Part shown: in pieces, positions 16,765 through 25,390 of the stretch | Position numbering within the stretch: position 1 is the first letter of the stretch | Layout of the letters: every line of letters starts with the position of its first letter | From: an uncultured Bacilli bacterium | GTDB lineage: Bacteria; Bacillota_I; Bacilli_A; RF39; UBA660 | NCBI GenBank assembly: GCA_934102215.1 | Contig: CAKOSH010000008.1 | Location: forward strand, 32,515-96,514 | Direction: 5' to 3' | DNA: 64,000 bases | Notes under the pieces: generated by a model | Seen by the model: only the letters and a program-made list of their open reading frames with translations | Database searches by the model: none | What the model was told of the DNA's origin: nothing | Position numbers and translations under genes: made by a program

Positions 16765-17631
16765 TTACATATGCATTACCGGTGTACTATAGTTTTCATT
16801 TTCATTATATGGCATATCATTTGTATATTGTGTGCTAAAATTTGGTTCGTTTACATAGCTTGTTGTCATTTCATCAACACCTGTATTATTCTTCCCTTTT
16901 TTTTGTTCAAGATATTGTTCTATTTTTTCTAGTATTCTATTATTTTTTTCTATATCAGCCTTTATATAATCTTTTAATAATTCTATAAGTTCTTCATGGT
17001 CATCATTTTGACTATAATTTTGATCATTTTCATTTGTTGAAAGCATTGGTGGCTCATTAAGTGAGGCAAATGATGGCATGTTTTGATAAGAGTCGTTTGT
17101 TTGAGGTAAATCTAATTGTGGTGGTTCAACATTTTGTGGTTGTATTTCTGATGAAGGTGCAAATTGTTGTTGTGGCATACTATCATACGAAATTGTTTGC
17201 ATTGGAATTGTAGAATCCACATATGGCTGTGTTACAATTTGTTGACCTGATAACCCTTCTTGCAATACATTGCTGGTTGTTTGTGAGTATGGTGTATTAT
17301 TTCCTACTAATGTATTTAAACTTTGTGGATTAGCCACTTGAACAGGAATGCTTTCTGTAGGCATTTGACTTGCTTGTTGTGGAAATATTCCTTGATTATA
17401 TTGTGCTTGTGTAGTAGTTCCTATTGCATCAGGTCCTAGAACTTTTTCAGCTGTTTGAACTACGGTTTCAGGAATAGTGAATGCACTTGTTTTTGATAAT
17501 GGTGCTTCTTGTGTAGCTGTTGGAATTACTGTATTTGATGCAACTCCGATTATTCTTACACTTGAATTGTATCCTGGAGTCATAACTACACTTGATTTAA
17601 TTACATTTTCTTTTTCATTTGTTAATGTCAT
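16765..17631 (-). CDS. Gln/Pro/Thr-rich low-complexity protein with a short coiled coil
   Basis: A 288-residue protein with no signal peptide. Residues about 15-90 are Thr/Ala/Pro-rich (SVRIIGVASNTVIPTATQ), 90-200 are Gln/Pro/Ser/Asn-rich and probably disordered, and about 210-245 form a charged coiled coil (ELIELLKDYIKADIEKNNRI). The tail is Asn/Tyr/Met-rich. Composition is unlike its neighbours. AGGTGA precedes the ATG. It lies 8 bp from the DUF1292 gene and is likely co-transcribed with it. No family recognised; a structural or scaffold protein is a guess. Confidence 0.6.
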   Translation of the reverse strand: MTLTNEKENVIKSSVVMTPGYNSSVRIIGVASNTVIPTATQEAPLSKTSAFTIPETVVQTAEKVLGPDAIGTTTQAQYNQGIFPQQASQMPTESIPVQVANPQSLNTLVGNNTPYSQTTSNVLQEGLSGQQIVTQPYVDSTIPMQTISYDSMPQQQFAPSSEIQPQNVEPPQLDLPQTNDSYQNMPSFASLNEPPMLSTNENDQNYSQNDDHEELIELLKDYIKADIEKNNRILEKIEQYLEQKKGKNNTGVDEMTTSYVNEPNFSTQYTNDMPYNENENYSTPVMHM

Positions 17632-17639
17632 TTTTTCAC

Positions 17640-17894
17640 CTAACTTTCTACTATTTGTTTCATGGCTTCCTTAACTTTTTGCCATGTTGTATCATCCTCA
17701 ATGCCTATTAAACTATATACTCCTGGTTCATTTTCCACAAACTCTGATATGTAAATTTTACTCATTCCTTCTCCAGCACTTTCACCCTTTGAAAGTATAA
17801 CAAATCTTTTATTTAATTCATTAATTTTGAATGCATTTACTAAGTCTACTTCTTCCATAGTACCATCCATATTTTTTATTGATATTCTACTCAT
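17640..17894 (-). CDS. DUF1292 (YrzB-like) family protein
   Basis: An 84-residue acidic protein with a beta-rich plan: an N-terminal strand pair (ISIKNMDGTMEEVDLVNAF), NKRFVILSKGE, KIYISEFVENEPGVYSLIGIEDD and a final helix starting TTWQKVKEAM. The 'Y(V/I)...F....G...L..I..D.EW..V' layout matches DUF1292 proteins such as YrzB, of unknown function. AAAGGG precedes the ATG. Confidence 0.62.
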   Translation of the reverse strand: MSRISIKNMDGTMEEVDLVNAFKINELNKRFVILSKGESAGEGMSKIYISEFVENEPGVYSLIGIEDDTTWQKVKEAMKQIVES

Positions 17895-18098
17895 ACTCTT
17901 ACCCTTTCTATCTTATTTTATTTTAACATAATTTTTCTTTAATATCAATCGCTTTATTTCTATTTTGAGTTTTATTTCAATTAAATTGTAAATATTCAAA
18001 TTGTTAATTTTTCTCATGAATATATTTTATATGTTTTTTAATTCAAACTATAATGCTTAATTTTTTATTATTATTTTTTGATTTTTTACAGTACGATA

Positions 18099-18386
18099 TT
18101 ATTTTTCTTCTTGCGATATTTTTTCTAATACAAAATATTTGCATTCATATGCACAGTTTTCTTTTAAATATTTTTCTAAATTACAATAATTATTAAATTT
18201 ATTACAATTTTTATTATTTTTACTATTAAATCCTTTTAATCTTAATTTTGAATATGCAATGTCACCTACAATATAATCATAGTCTTTATAAAATGATGTA
18301 TATTTACTTAAAAATTTTTCTTTGTCAAAACCATCTCTGTAATTTTTTATTAATTTATATTTATTTCCTTCTACTTCAATTATCAT
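18099..18386 (-). CDS. yutD: YutD family protein
   Basis: A 95-residue protein matching YutD (DUF1027) closely: YKLIKNYRDGFDKEKF, YDYIVGDIAYSKLRLKGF and a final CAYECKYFVLEKI. Function unknown; widely conserved in Bacilli. I start at the ATG at 18386, giving the usual MI(I/L)V beginning, not at the TTG at 18398. An 11-bp inverted repeat overlaps its likely -10 region. Confidence 0.9.
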   Translation of the reverse strand: MIIEVEGNKYKLIKNYRDGFDKEKFLSKYTSFYKDYDYIVGDIAYSKLRLKGFNSKNNKNCNKFNNYCNLEKYLKENCAYECKYFVLEKISQEEK

Positions 18387-18693
18387 TTTTGCTTTCAATT
18401 ATATTTTATTATATAGTTTTTCTTTCTTAACTATATAATCTTGTTATAATCAATTTCCTTTCTTAATTTCTATTTTTATTATATCATTTATAGTTTTAGT
18501 TGTAAATTAATGATAAGTTTTTCGAAAGAATTAGTGTAGATACTTATTCATGTCATAATTGCTGCAATTTCTATATTTTTTTAGTTTATTTTCTTATGAT
18601 AATATATTTTGCATGATTTTTTTAGTTAAATAAGTTAACAATGCTCAATTCTATTTATTATTTTTTATATCTTAAGCGTATATTTTACGTATA
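18387..18693. other. 307-bp AT-rich intergenic region between yutD and yunB
   Basis: No gene, RNA or clear terminator is visible. The only structure is the inverted repeat at 18408-18439 close to yutD. The rest is A/T-rich with one GATA-type and several short direct repeats that look like composition. Confidence 0.6.
18408..18439 (-). repeat. Perfect 11-bp inverted repeat before yutD
   Basis: ATTATATAGTT and AACTATATAAT are separated by 10 bases. The arm nearer the gene contains a TATAAT 22 bp before the yutD ATG. There is no T-run, so it is more likely an operator or leader hairpin than a terminator. Confidence 0.5.
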
Positions 18694-19419
18694 TCAAGTT
18701 GTCTTATTGCTTATTATTCCTCCATAATATGTTGGTATTTTTCCTTGAATAACTTTTGTTTTTAGTGGCACATTACTTTCTATTACTATATTTTTTGATG
18801 AAAAAGGCAAAATTATTTGGATATTTATTTTCATATTCAATATTACCTCTACAAGTGAATTGTTGATTCCATATTCTTTTATATTTGTAATAACATTTGT
18901 TTTTACATTTCCCAAAACATCAAGTTTAAATGGAACTTTTGGCCCTATTCCAACTAATATTGGTACATCGTAAATTATCGACATTGGTACTTCATAAATT
19001 ATATCTATTTTATCATCATAATATTTTTCTGTTAAACTATTTTTCTTATTTTCTTCTAATTTTTTCAAATTTTTTTGAATATTTTTACTTATTTTTAATT
19101 CAATTTCATTTATTTTAACATTATTAAAATCTAAGCTTATTATTTCATTATTTTGATTCTTTTCTAAATTTATTATGTCTTCAACATTTGCATCAATAAT
19201 TATTTCTTCAAGTGCGTTGTTTACTAGTAATTGAGATAATTCTTTAGATTTATTTTCTGCATAATTTAGTAATATTTTTTCACTTTTAATTGTAAACACT
19301 TTTAACATAATATAAGATATAATCAAAACAATTATCATTATAAGTAATATAATATCACTACCAGTAATATTTTTATATTTTTTCAATCTAATTTTTTGCT
19401 TTTTTAAATTTAATTTCAT
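18694..19419 (-). CDS. yunB: Sporulation protein YunB
   Basis: A 241-residue protein with one N-terminal membrane segment (about 22-43) and the YunB body: LLNYAENKSKELSQLLVNNA, DIINLEKNQNNEIISLDFN, then VPMSIIYDVPILVGIGPKVP, NIKEYGINNSLVEVILN, IQIILPFSSKN and QGKIPTYYGG. YunB is a mother-cell, sigma-E-type sporulation protein in Bacillus needed for normal spore formation; its biochemical role is not settled. The whole length aligns by memory with the family and key motifs are intact. Confidence 0.88.
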   Translation of the reverse strand: MKLNLKKQKIRLKKYKNITGSDIILLIMIIVLIISYIMLKVFTIKSEKILLNYAENKSKELSQLLVNNALEEIIIDANVEDIINLEKNQNNEIISLDFNNVKINEIELKISKNIQKNLKKLEENKKNSLTEKYYDDKIDIIYEVPMSIIYDVPILVGIGPKVPFKLDVLGNVKTNVITNIKEYGINNSLVEVILNMKINIQIILPFSSKNIVIESNVPLKTKVIQGKIPTYYGGIISNKTT

Positions 19420-19435
19420 TATTATATTATATAAA

Positions 19436-19476
19436 AAAAATACACTGATATACTTATTCGTACCCGATGTATTTTT
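19436..19476 (-). terminator. Terminator between the tail-anchored protein gene and yunB
   Basis: On the minus strand AAAATACA and TGTATTTT form the base of an interrupted hairpin followed by TTTTTTTTAT. It ends about 17 bp before the yunB ATG, so yunB has little room for a separate promoter other than within this hairpin. Confidence 0.55.
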
Positions 19477-19552
19477 AATTTATTGATAGTAAATACTAAT
19501 AAAATTGTAAAAACATATCATAGTTATGTAAATTATTTAATTTTCAAATTTA

Positions 19553-20530
19553 TTATTTAATTATATTCCAATCTAATAAGAAATTTAAAATCAAAAATAT
19601 TGTCGCAAGTAGCATTAATATTATTAATGTAATTGCGATTTTTGCAAAAACATTTCCTTTTTTTGATTTCTTTTCTAAATCTTCAAATCCTTCAAAATCT
19701 GTTTTGTTAAATGATAATGAATTTGTATAGAAAGATTTATCTGCAACTATGTTATCTTGTTCTTGACTGTTTTTTTCCAAATTTTGTTGATTTGATTCGT
19801 CATTCATTTCTGCTTCATTGGTTATTTTGACTTGTGTGTCATCATTTAGTGAATCTTTAATTGTTTCTAAATCTTTTGTTATGCTTAATAGAGCTTCTTT
19901 AATATTTTCTTTATTTGCGTCTTCGTTGTATATTGGAGCCATAACTACTGTATTTTCACTTTTTCCCATTAATTCGCCAAACAAATCTTCTGTTTCTTCT
20001 TTTTTTGTTCCATTTGTTCCTTGTGTGTTATTATTTTGAATATTTTGAATTAATTCTACTATTGTTTTTTCTTGCGTGTTTAGTTCATCTATTGGAGCAG
20101 TTTTGTCTTCATCTGTACTTTCTTCTTTTATTTGAATGCTTTTTAATATATCATATCCATTTGAATTTAATTTTCTATGACGTTCTAGTTCATAATCAGT
20201 TTCTCTTTTCCCTCTTGCTCTTTCTAATACTGAATTTATATCATAATCTTTTTCAACTTTTTCTTTTACTTCTTCTTTTTGTTCCTCTGGTAACTCTATT
20301 GAGATTCTTTTTTTATGTTCAGCACTATCGTCATTCATATTTTCAATATATTTTTTTATTTTTTCTATATCGATTTCTTTTGATGCATCAGCAATAACAC
20401 TAACGTTGGTGTTAGTTTTTATGCGCGATAATTCACTCATATCGCTTACATTGTATATGTCTTGATTTCGCCTTGTTCTGCTCATGCTTTCAAGTGAATT
20501 GTTTTCATATTTTTCCATCCTAGTACTCAT
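19553..20530 (-). CDS. Acidic, mostly disordered protein with a C-terminal membrane anchor
   Basis: A 325-residue protein rich in Glu, Asp, Asn and Ser with short helical stretches (DINSVLERARGKRETDYELE near 100; KEALLSITKDLETIKDSL near 220) and a single hydrophobic segment at the very end (about 300-320). The N-terminus has no signal, so the bulk should be cytoplasmic. The arrangement recalls tail-anchored cell-division or scaffold proteins, but I recognise no family. ATG at 20530 follows GGTG; a later ATG at 20518 is possible. Confidence 0.55.
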   Translation of the reverse strand: MSTRMEKYENNSLESMSRTRRNQDIYNVSDMSELSRIKTNTNVSVIADASKEIDIEKIKKYIENMNDDSAEHKKRISIELPEEQKEEVKEKVEKDYDINSVLERARGKRETDYELERHRKLNSNGYDILKSIQIKEESTDEDKTAPIDELNTQEKTIVELIQNIQNNNTQGTNGTKKEETEDLFGELMGKSENTVVMAPIYNEDANKENIKEALLSITKDLETIKDSLNDDTQVKITNEAEMNDESNQQNLEKNSQEQDNIVADKSFYTNSLSFNKTDFEGFEDLEKKSKKGNVFAKIAITLIILMLLATIFLILNFLLDWNIIK

Positions 20531-20646
20531 ATTTTTCACCATTTTAATAATATCACATTTAATGACTAAATTCAATAAATTATGCTTTACAAGTATCTAG
20601 CATTTTTTTGATTTTTTTTATATAATTTTTATGAAGGAGATAGAAA

Positions 20647-20859
20647 ATGGAAAAAATTAAAGTAAATGACACATGTATTGGATGTGGTTTATGTGTTAGT
20701 CAATGCGAAAAATATTTTGAATTCAATGATGAAGGAATGAGTCATGCAAAGGATATTGAGCTTAAAGAGGAAGACAAAAAAGAGGTTCTTAATATTATTG
20801 AAAGTTGTCCTGTTGGAGCTATCGTTGTTGAAGAAGAAACAAAAAACGCTGAAAATTAA
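20647..20859 (+). CDS. 4Fe-4S ferredoxin
   Basis: A 70-residue acidic protein with C10-x2-C13-x2-C16 and a distal C54-Pro, the ligand set of a single-cluster ferredoxin; C20 is an additional Cys. AAGGAGA precedes the ATG. It is a likely electron acceptor for the pyruvate:ferredoxin oxidoreductase at 49877-53281, though the two are not linked on the chromosome. Confidence 0.9.
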   Translation: MEKIKVNDTCIGCGLCVSQCEKYFEFNDEGMSHAKDIELKEEDKKEVLNIIESCPVGAIVVEEETKNAEN

Positions 20860-20867
20860 TTAATTTA

Positions 20868-20898
20868 AAAAAACATGATATCTGATTGTCATGTTTTT
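20868..20898. terminator. Bidirectional terminator between ferredoxin and rluB
   Basis: AAAAACATGA and TCATGTTTTT pair around a 10-base loop, with T-runs on both strands. It ends both the ferredoxin gene and the long NAD operon. Confidence 0.8.
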
Positions 20899-21619
20899 AT
20901 TTGTGAAAATTTACATAATTATATAATTGCTTTACTTCTTTTACTGAAAGAGTTCTATATTCACCAATGCTTAATCCTCTTAAATCTAGGAAAGCATAAT
21001 TTGTTCTTTTTAATTTTAAAACTCTGTGACCTAAACTTGCGAACATATTTTTTACTTGGTGATTTCTTCCCTCTGTTATTGTTAATTCAACATAAGATTT
21101 TTGATTTTTCTTATCAACTTTTTCGATTTTTGCCCTTGCTTTTTTAGTTTTTATTCCATCTAACACTACTCCATTTTCTAATGTTTTAATCTCTGCTGGA
21201 GTTATAATTCCATCTATTTTTGCATAATAAGTTTTTTCAACGTGACCATGTGGATGTGTTAGTTTATTTGTAAGTTCACCATCATTTGTAATTAATAATA
21301 AGCCTGTTGTGTCATAGTCTAATCTTCCAACTGGAAATACTTTTTCTTCTGTATCAATCAAATCTATAACTGTCGTTCTATTTTTTTCATCTTTTACTGA
21401 GCAAATTGTTTTTTCAGGCTTATAAAGTAAATAATATAGTTTTTCTTTTCTAATAACATCAACGTCGTCTACTGATATTTTATCTTTTTCACTTACTTTA
21501 TAACCAAGTTCTGTAATTTTAATTCCATTAACTTTTACTTTACCGTGTAATATCAATTCTTCACATTTTCTTCTTGAATCAACACCACATGAGCTTAAAT
21601 ATTTTTGCAATCTTTCCAT
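20897..21619 (-). CDS. rluB: Pseudouridine synthase RluB/RsuA family
   Basis: A 240-residue enzyme: an N-terminal S4 RNA-binding domain (MERLQKYLSSCGVDSRRKCE) and a catalytic domain with VGRLDYDTTGLLLITNDGEL carrying the catalytic Asp, then KTYYAKIDG and EGRNHQVKNMFASLGH. It isomerises a uridine in 23S rRNA. I use the ATG at 21619, which gives the family's usual MERLQK start. Last gene of the nine-gene operon that begins with pncA; 26 bp after the carboxypeptidase gene. Confidence 0.93.
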   Translation of the reverse strand: MERLQKYLSSCGVDSRRKCEELILHGKVKVNGIKITELGYKVSEKDKISVDDVDVIRKEKLYYLLYKPEKTICSVKDEKNRTTVIDLIDTEEKVFPVGRLDYDTTGLLLITNDGELTNKLTHPHGHVEKTYYAKIDGIITPAEIKTLENGVVLDGIKTKKARAKIEKVDKKNQKSYVELTITEGRNHQVKNMFASLGHRVLKLKRTNYAFLDLRGLSIGEYRTLSVKEVKQLYNYVNFHK

Positions 21620-21645
21620 AAAAACACCAAAGTCATTATACCCTA

Positions 21646-22656
21646 TTATTTCCAAAATGACAATATTTCTTTTATTCTATTTTTTTTACTATTAAATTTC
21701 AATTTTTTTAATTTAATTGATTCTATTTCTTCATTTCCAACATATAAATGCACTTTTTCTTGATTTTTTGTTAAATTTATCTTTATTTTTAATTTTTCTA
21801 TTTCATTCTTTTTAAGCAGCATATAATAATCATTCATTATATAATAGTGATAATTATTTTTATTATTTACTTTAAATGAAAACGTGTTCATATCTAATAT
21901 TTTGTATCTTTCATACATTTCAAAATATTTTTCATATAACCTTTTGTGTAAATTAAATTTATCACTTTCATCTATTGAAGCGATTATCAATGTTTTTCCA
22001 TCTTTTCTGGCAGCTGAAACAAACACTTGACCACTTGCTTTTGTGAATCCTATTTTTCCACTTATTAAATATTTATATTCTTTTAATAATTTATTTTTGT
22101 TTGGCCATATATATTTGTCAATTTTATAATTTCTTGCTGATGTAATATTCAAAAAATCTTTGTTTTTTATAGCATATTTCATTAATATTGCCATATCTTT
22201 GGCAGTAGAATAGTTTTTTGAGTCGTCATTTAGTCCATGAGGATTTTCAAAAATAGTGTTGTTCATTCCAAGTTTCACTGCTTTTAAATTCATTTCTTTT
22301 ATAAATTTATCATATCCTAAAATGTTTGTAGCAATTGTCATAGCGGCATCATTACCACTTTGTAACATTAATCCATGAAGCAAGTCATTTAATGTAAATG
22401 TTTCACCTTCTTTAGCGTATATCATTGAACCATTTACCGTTCTTACTTCTTTTCCAATTTTGATTTTCATATTAAGTGATGCATTTTCAAGTGCGATTAT
22501 GGACGTCATTATTTTTGTAGTCGATGCAATAAGTTTCTTTTCATCTTTTTCTTTAGAATAAAGTATTCTTCCAGAGTCGGCATCCATTACTACTACTGAT
22601 GCATTAATAATATTTACACACAATAAAAAGATTAATACTAGTAATATTTTTTTCAT
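21646..22656 (-). CDS. D-alanyl-D-alanine carboxypeptidase family protein (S11) with altered KTG motif
   Basis: A 336-residue DacF-like protein with a cleavable signal (about 1-19), S45-T-T-K48, S100-G-N102 and, where K-T-G is expected, K201-I-G203 (SGKIGFTKASG). The T to I change comes from ATA in place of ACA. That Thr normally helps bind substrate carboxylate, so activity may be reduced or altered. No C-terminal membrane anchor is evident, unlike the S11 protein at 10872-12110. Lies 30 bp after nadK in the NAD operon and just before rluB. Confidence 0.88.
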   Translation of the reverse strand: MKKILLVLIFLLCVNIINASVVVMDADSGRILYSKEKDEKKLIASTTKIMTSIIALENASLNMKIKIGKEVRTVNGSMIYAKEGETFTLNDLLHGLMLQSGNDAAMTIATNILGYDKFIKEMNLKAVKLGMNNTIFENPHGLNDDSKNYSTAKDMAILMKYAIKNKDFLNITSARNYKIDKYIWPNKNKLLKEYKYLISGKIGFTKASGQVFVSAARKDGKTLIIASIDESDKFNLHKRLYEKYFEMYERYKILDMNTFSFKVNNKNNYHYYIMNDYYMLLKKNEIEKLKIKINLTKNQEKVHLYVGNEEIESIKLKKLKFNSKKNRIKEILSFWK

Positions 22657-22686
22657 ATTTAATTTTATGATTTTTATTACTAAATA

Positions 22687-23484
22687 TTAATCTTTTAAAA
22701 ATTTTTCATTTACTATATTTATAAAATTGTAATTTTTCATTCTTAAAAATTTTATTTTTTTATTTTTTACAAAACATTCTATTTTTTTAACATTTTCGTA
22801 TCTTTTATTTGTTCCATCAAATGTTATAATTAAGTCTTTTTTAATTGGCTTAATTAAAATATGTTTCTTTTCTGGAAGTACAATTGGTGCTAAAAGATTT
22901 CTATATGCTTTGGTATTTAATGGGGCGATTGGAGTAATTTGTAATGTGTGAAGAGTATTATATATCAATGCTCCATGAAAGCTTGTATTGTATGCACTAC
23001 TTCCTACAGAGGTTGAAACAAGTATTCCATCTCCAGCAAATGTTTCTAAAAAATAATCATCTACATAGATATCCATGGTTAACGCATTTAATTCCATTTC
23101 TCTAATTACTATTTCATTAAGTGAAAAGTGCCTAGACACAGAATCTTCAGTTGTGATTTTTGTTTCAAGTGTACCAATATTATCGACTTTAAAATCATTT
23201 TCATTCAATGAAATAACAAATTCTTCTATCTTCTCTGGTTTTATTTCTTGTAAAAATCCAAGTGTCCCTGTATTAATTCCAACGTAATAAATATCACTAT
23301 TGAAATTAGTACCATTTACCATTCTCAAAAATGAACCATCTCCACCTATTGCGACTGCTAAATCATATTCTTCTTCTACTACTTCAAATTTATATTTTTC
23401 TAATTTCTCTTGAAGTTTCAATTTAATTTTATAAGATTCTTCATTTTCATTAGCAAAAATTTTAATTTTATTGATTTTTCTCAT
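22687..23484 (-). CDS. nadK: NAD kinase
   Basis: A 265-residue enzyme that phosphorylates NAD to NADP. Seen: VAIGGDGSFLR (GGDG motif), GINTGTLGFLQE, a NEIVI-type segment, FAGDGILVSTSVGSSAYNTS and ITPIAPL. The ATG at 23484 begins one base after the nrtR stop. It forms the last NAD step of the operon pncA-pncB-nadE-nadD-pncC-nrtR-nadK. Confidence 0.95.
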   Translation of the reverse strand: MRKINKIKIFANENEESYKIKLKLQEKLEKYKFEVVEEEYDLAVAIGGDGSFLRMVNGTNFNSDIYYVGINTGTLGFLQEIKPEKIEEFVISLNENDFKVDNIGTLETKITTEDSVSRHFSLNEIVIREMELNALTMDIYVDDYFLETFAGDGILVSTSVGSSAYNTSFHGALIYNTLHTLQITPIAPLNTKAYRNLLAPIVLPEKKHILIKPIKKDLIITFDGTNKRYENVKKIECFVKNKKIKFLRMKNYNFINIVNEKFLKD

Positions 23485-23485
23485 C

Positions 23486-24304
23486 TTATTTACCTTTATA
23501 TTTGAATAATACACTTGGTCTATGTCCTTCACCTGTTTTAATCTTATCAGTTTTTTCTACTTTGTTTGCAATGATTCTTCTAAAGGCAGGATCGAGTAAT
23601 TTTTTATTAAGTATAACTTCATATACTTGTTGAAGTTCACCAAGTGTAAAATATTCTCCCATCATATTAAAGACAATATCAGTATACATTATCTTATTTT
23701 TTAATCTTTCAATACCGCTTACTATCACAAGTGGATGATCAAAAGCAATTGAATCATTTTTAACTATGTCAAATTTATATCTATCTGTAGTACTTTCTTT
23801 AAGTGCCTTGCTTACCACGAAATTCAAAGATTCATTTCCATTATCAAGTGTAACATTGAAAGTTTTTTCATCTTCAATATAACTTATATTAAACCATGAT
23901 GCATTCTCATATAGTGAATCATTTAATTTGTTTTTATCAACTAATGCAATATATGAAACACTTAATACTCTTGTTCTAGGATCTCTATTAATACCATCAA
24001 AAGTATATAACTGTTCCATAAAGATGTTGTGTAAATTTGTTTCACTAGCAAGCACTCTTCTAGCAGCTTCTTCTGTAGTTTCTGTATTTTTTACAAATCC
24101 ACCTGGTAAACACCACTTTCCTTTAAATGGATAGTCTTTTCTTTTAACAAGTAAAACACTATAATATTTATCTTTTAGTTTTCTATAATTATTTTGAATA
24201 CCATTTGATACACTTAATAATAAAACATCACTGGTTACAGATGGACGTTCAAACTCATTAACATTATAATTTTTTAGAAATTCCTCTTCATTTTTATATT
24301 TCAC
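23486..24304 (-). CDS. nrtR: NrtR-type transcriptional regulator (Nudix domain plus winged helix)
   Basis: A 272-residue protein. The Nudix fold runs about 20-170 with a degenerate Nudix box: the GGF.....E part is present (GGFVKNTETTEEAARR) but the REUxEE core reads RVLASE, losing two metal-binding Glu. This is expected of NrtR proteins that bind ADP-ribose or NAD-derived ligands without hydrolysis. The C-terminal winged helix (EYFTLGELQQVYEVILNKKL, AFRRIIANKV) is the NrtR DNA-binding module. It sits inside the NAD operon it probably represses; candidate operators lie at 28210-28236 and 28266-28292. Starts with GTG after GGAGGAG. Confidence 0.88.
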   Translation of the reverse strand: MKYKNEEEFLKNYNVNEFERPSVTSDVLLLSVSNGIQNNYRKLKDKYYSVLLVKRKDYPFKGKWCLPGGFVKNTETTEEAARRVLASETNLHNIFMEQLYTFDGINRDPRTRVLSVSYIALVDKNKLNDSLYENASWFNISYIEDEKTFNVTLDNGNESLNFVVSKALKESTTDRYKFDIVKNDSIAFDHPLVIVSGIERLKNKIMYTDIVFNMMGEYFTLGELQQVYEVILNKKLLDPAFRRIIANKVEKTDKIKTGEGHRPSVLFKYKGK

Positions 24305-24317
24305 ACTTCACTCCTCC

Positions 24318-24788
24318 TTATAAAATCTCAATTAATCTTTCCATTATATCATTTACGATTAATTCTTTAACTTCCTTACGTGGCTTATTTGGTACGATTA
24401 TTTTCATATCAGTATATGTATCATTTTTACTATTATAAATGCTCACAAACACCTCATTATCATTACCACTTAAATTATTTTCATCAACTCTATTTATTTT
24501 TCCAGTGATTCCTATCCCATATGTACTACATGCAAACTTACTTATATTTTTACTCATTTCATGAGCAGTTTCAATACTATAAACAGAATATTTATCGATA
24601 ACATCAGGATTAACACCCATCTTAATCTTATATTCATTTGAATATGTTACTGCTGAAAACTTTAATACTTCGCTTGAACCATCAACACATGTAATCGTAC
24701 TCGCAAAGTATCCGCCAGTGCATGACTCCATTGATGCGATTGTTTCTTTATTTTTTATTAATTTTTTTACTACTTCTTTTTCTTTCAT
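24318..24788 (-). CDS. pncC: NMN deamidase-type CinA C-terminal domain protein
   Basis: A 156-residue stand-alone CinA C-terminal domain: KETIASMESCTGGYFASTIT near the start, AVTYSNEYKIKMGV, and STYGIGITGKIN. PncC converts nicotinamide mononucleotide to nicotinate mononucleotide, recycling NMN to the NadD substrate. The placement between nadD and nrtR supports the NMN deamidase role over competence. AGAGGTAA precedes the ATG. Confidence 0.88.
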   Translation of the reverse strand: MKEKEVVKKLIKNKETIASMESCTGGYFASTITCVDGSSEVLKFSAVTYSNEYKIKMGVNPDVIDKYSVYSIETAHEMSKNISKFACSTYGIGITGKINRVDENNLSGNDNEVFVSIYNSKNDTYTDMKIIVPNKPRKEVKELIVNDIMERLIEIL

Positions 24789-24825
24789 AATTACCTCTTT
24801 TATATATTTTGATTATAACACACTA

Positions 24826-25386
24826 TTAGTTAACATATAAATTATTTCTTTTAATATAATTATACACTTCCATATCAATATATTTTAAAATTTCTCTGTC
24901 TTTATTTAAAATCATATTTCTAACCATAGTGGATGATATATTTTCACTATCCACTTTATTTGTCACTACAAAATTGTATTTTAAATACTTATCATAAACA
25001 CATGCATCAATATCATTTCTTTTAACAACAATAATACGATATTTCAAAATTTCATCTATATTTTTCCATTTATCAAAATTTATAAGTAAATCATCACCAA
25101 TAACTAAATAAATCTTATCATTTTTATATTGTTTTTGAATTTTTCTTAAAACTTGATATGTATATTCACATTTATTATTTTTAGTGTCTATAATAATGTT
25201 TTCACTCTCATAGAACTTTAACATGTTTATTCTGTCTTTAATGTCAATAAGATTATTTTTATCCCAATAAGCTAGCGTTGGTACGATAATTACTTTATCA
25301 ACATAATTGCTAAGTATAAGATTCACTACTTTGATATGACTTTTATGAACAGGATTAAAACTTCCAACATATACAGCTATTTTCAT
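24826..25386 (-). CDS. nadD: Nicotinate-nucleotide adenylyltransferase
   Basis: A 186-residue nucleotidyltransferase with GSFNPVHKSH (the GxFxPxHxxH active site), a central LVIGDDLL and the C-terminal ISSTMVRNMI motif (the SSTxIR family motif). It makes deamido-NAD from nicotinate mononucleotide and ATP. ATG at 25386 is 4 bp past the nadE stop; the longer in-frame reading would lie inside nadE. Confidence 0.93.
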   Translation of the reverse strand: MKIAVYVGSFNPVHKSHIKVVNLILSNYVDKVIIVPTLAYWDKNNLIDIKDRINMLKFYESENIIIDTKNNKCEYTYQVLRKIQKQYKNDKIYLVIGDDLLINFDKWKNIDEILKYRIIVVKRNDIDACVYDKYLKYNFVVTNKVDSENISSTMVRNMILNKDREILKYIDMEVYNYIKRNNLYVN

Positions 25387-25390
25387 AAGT

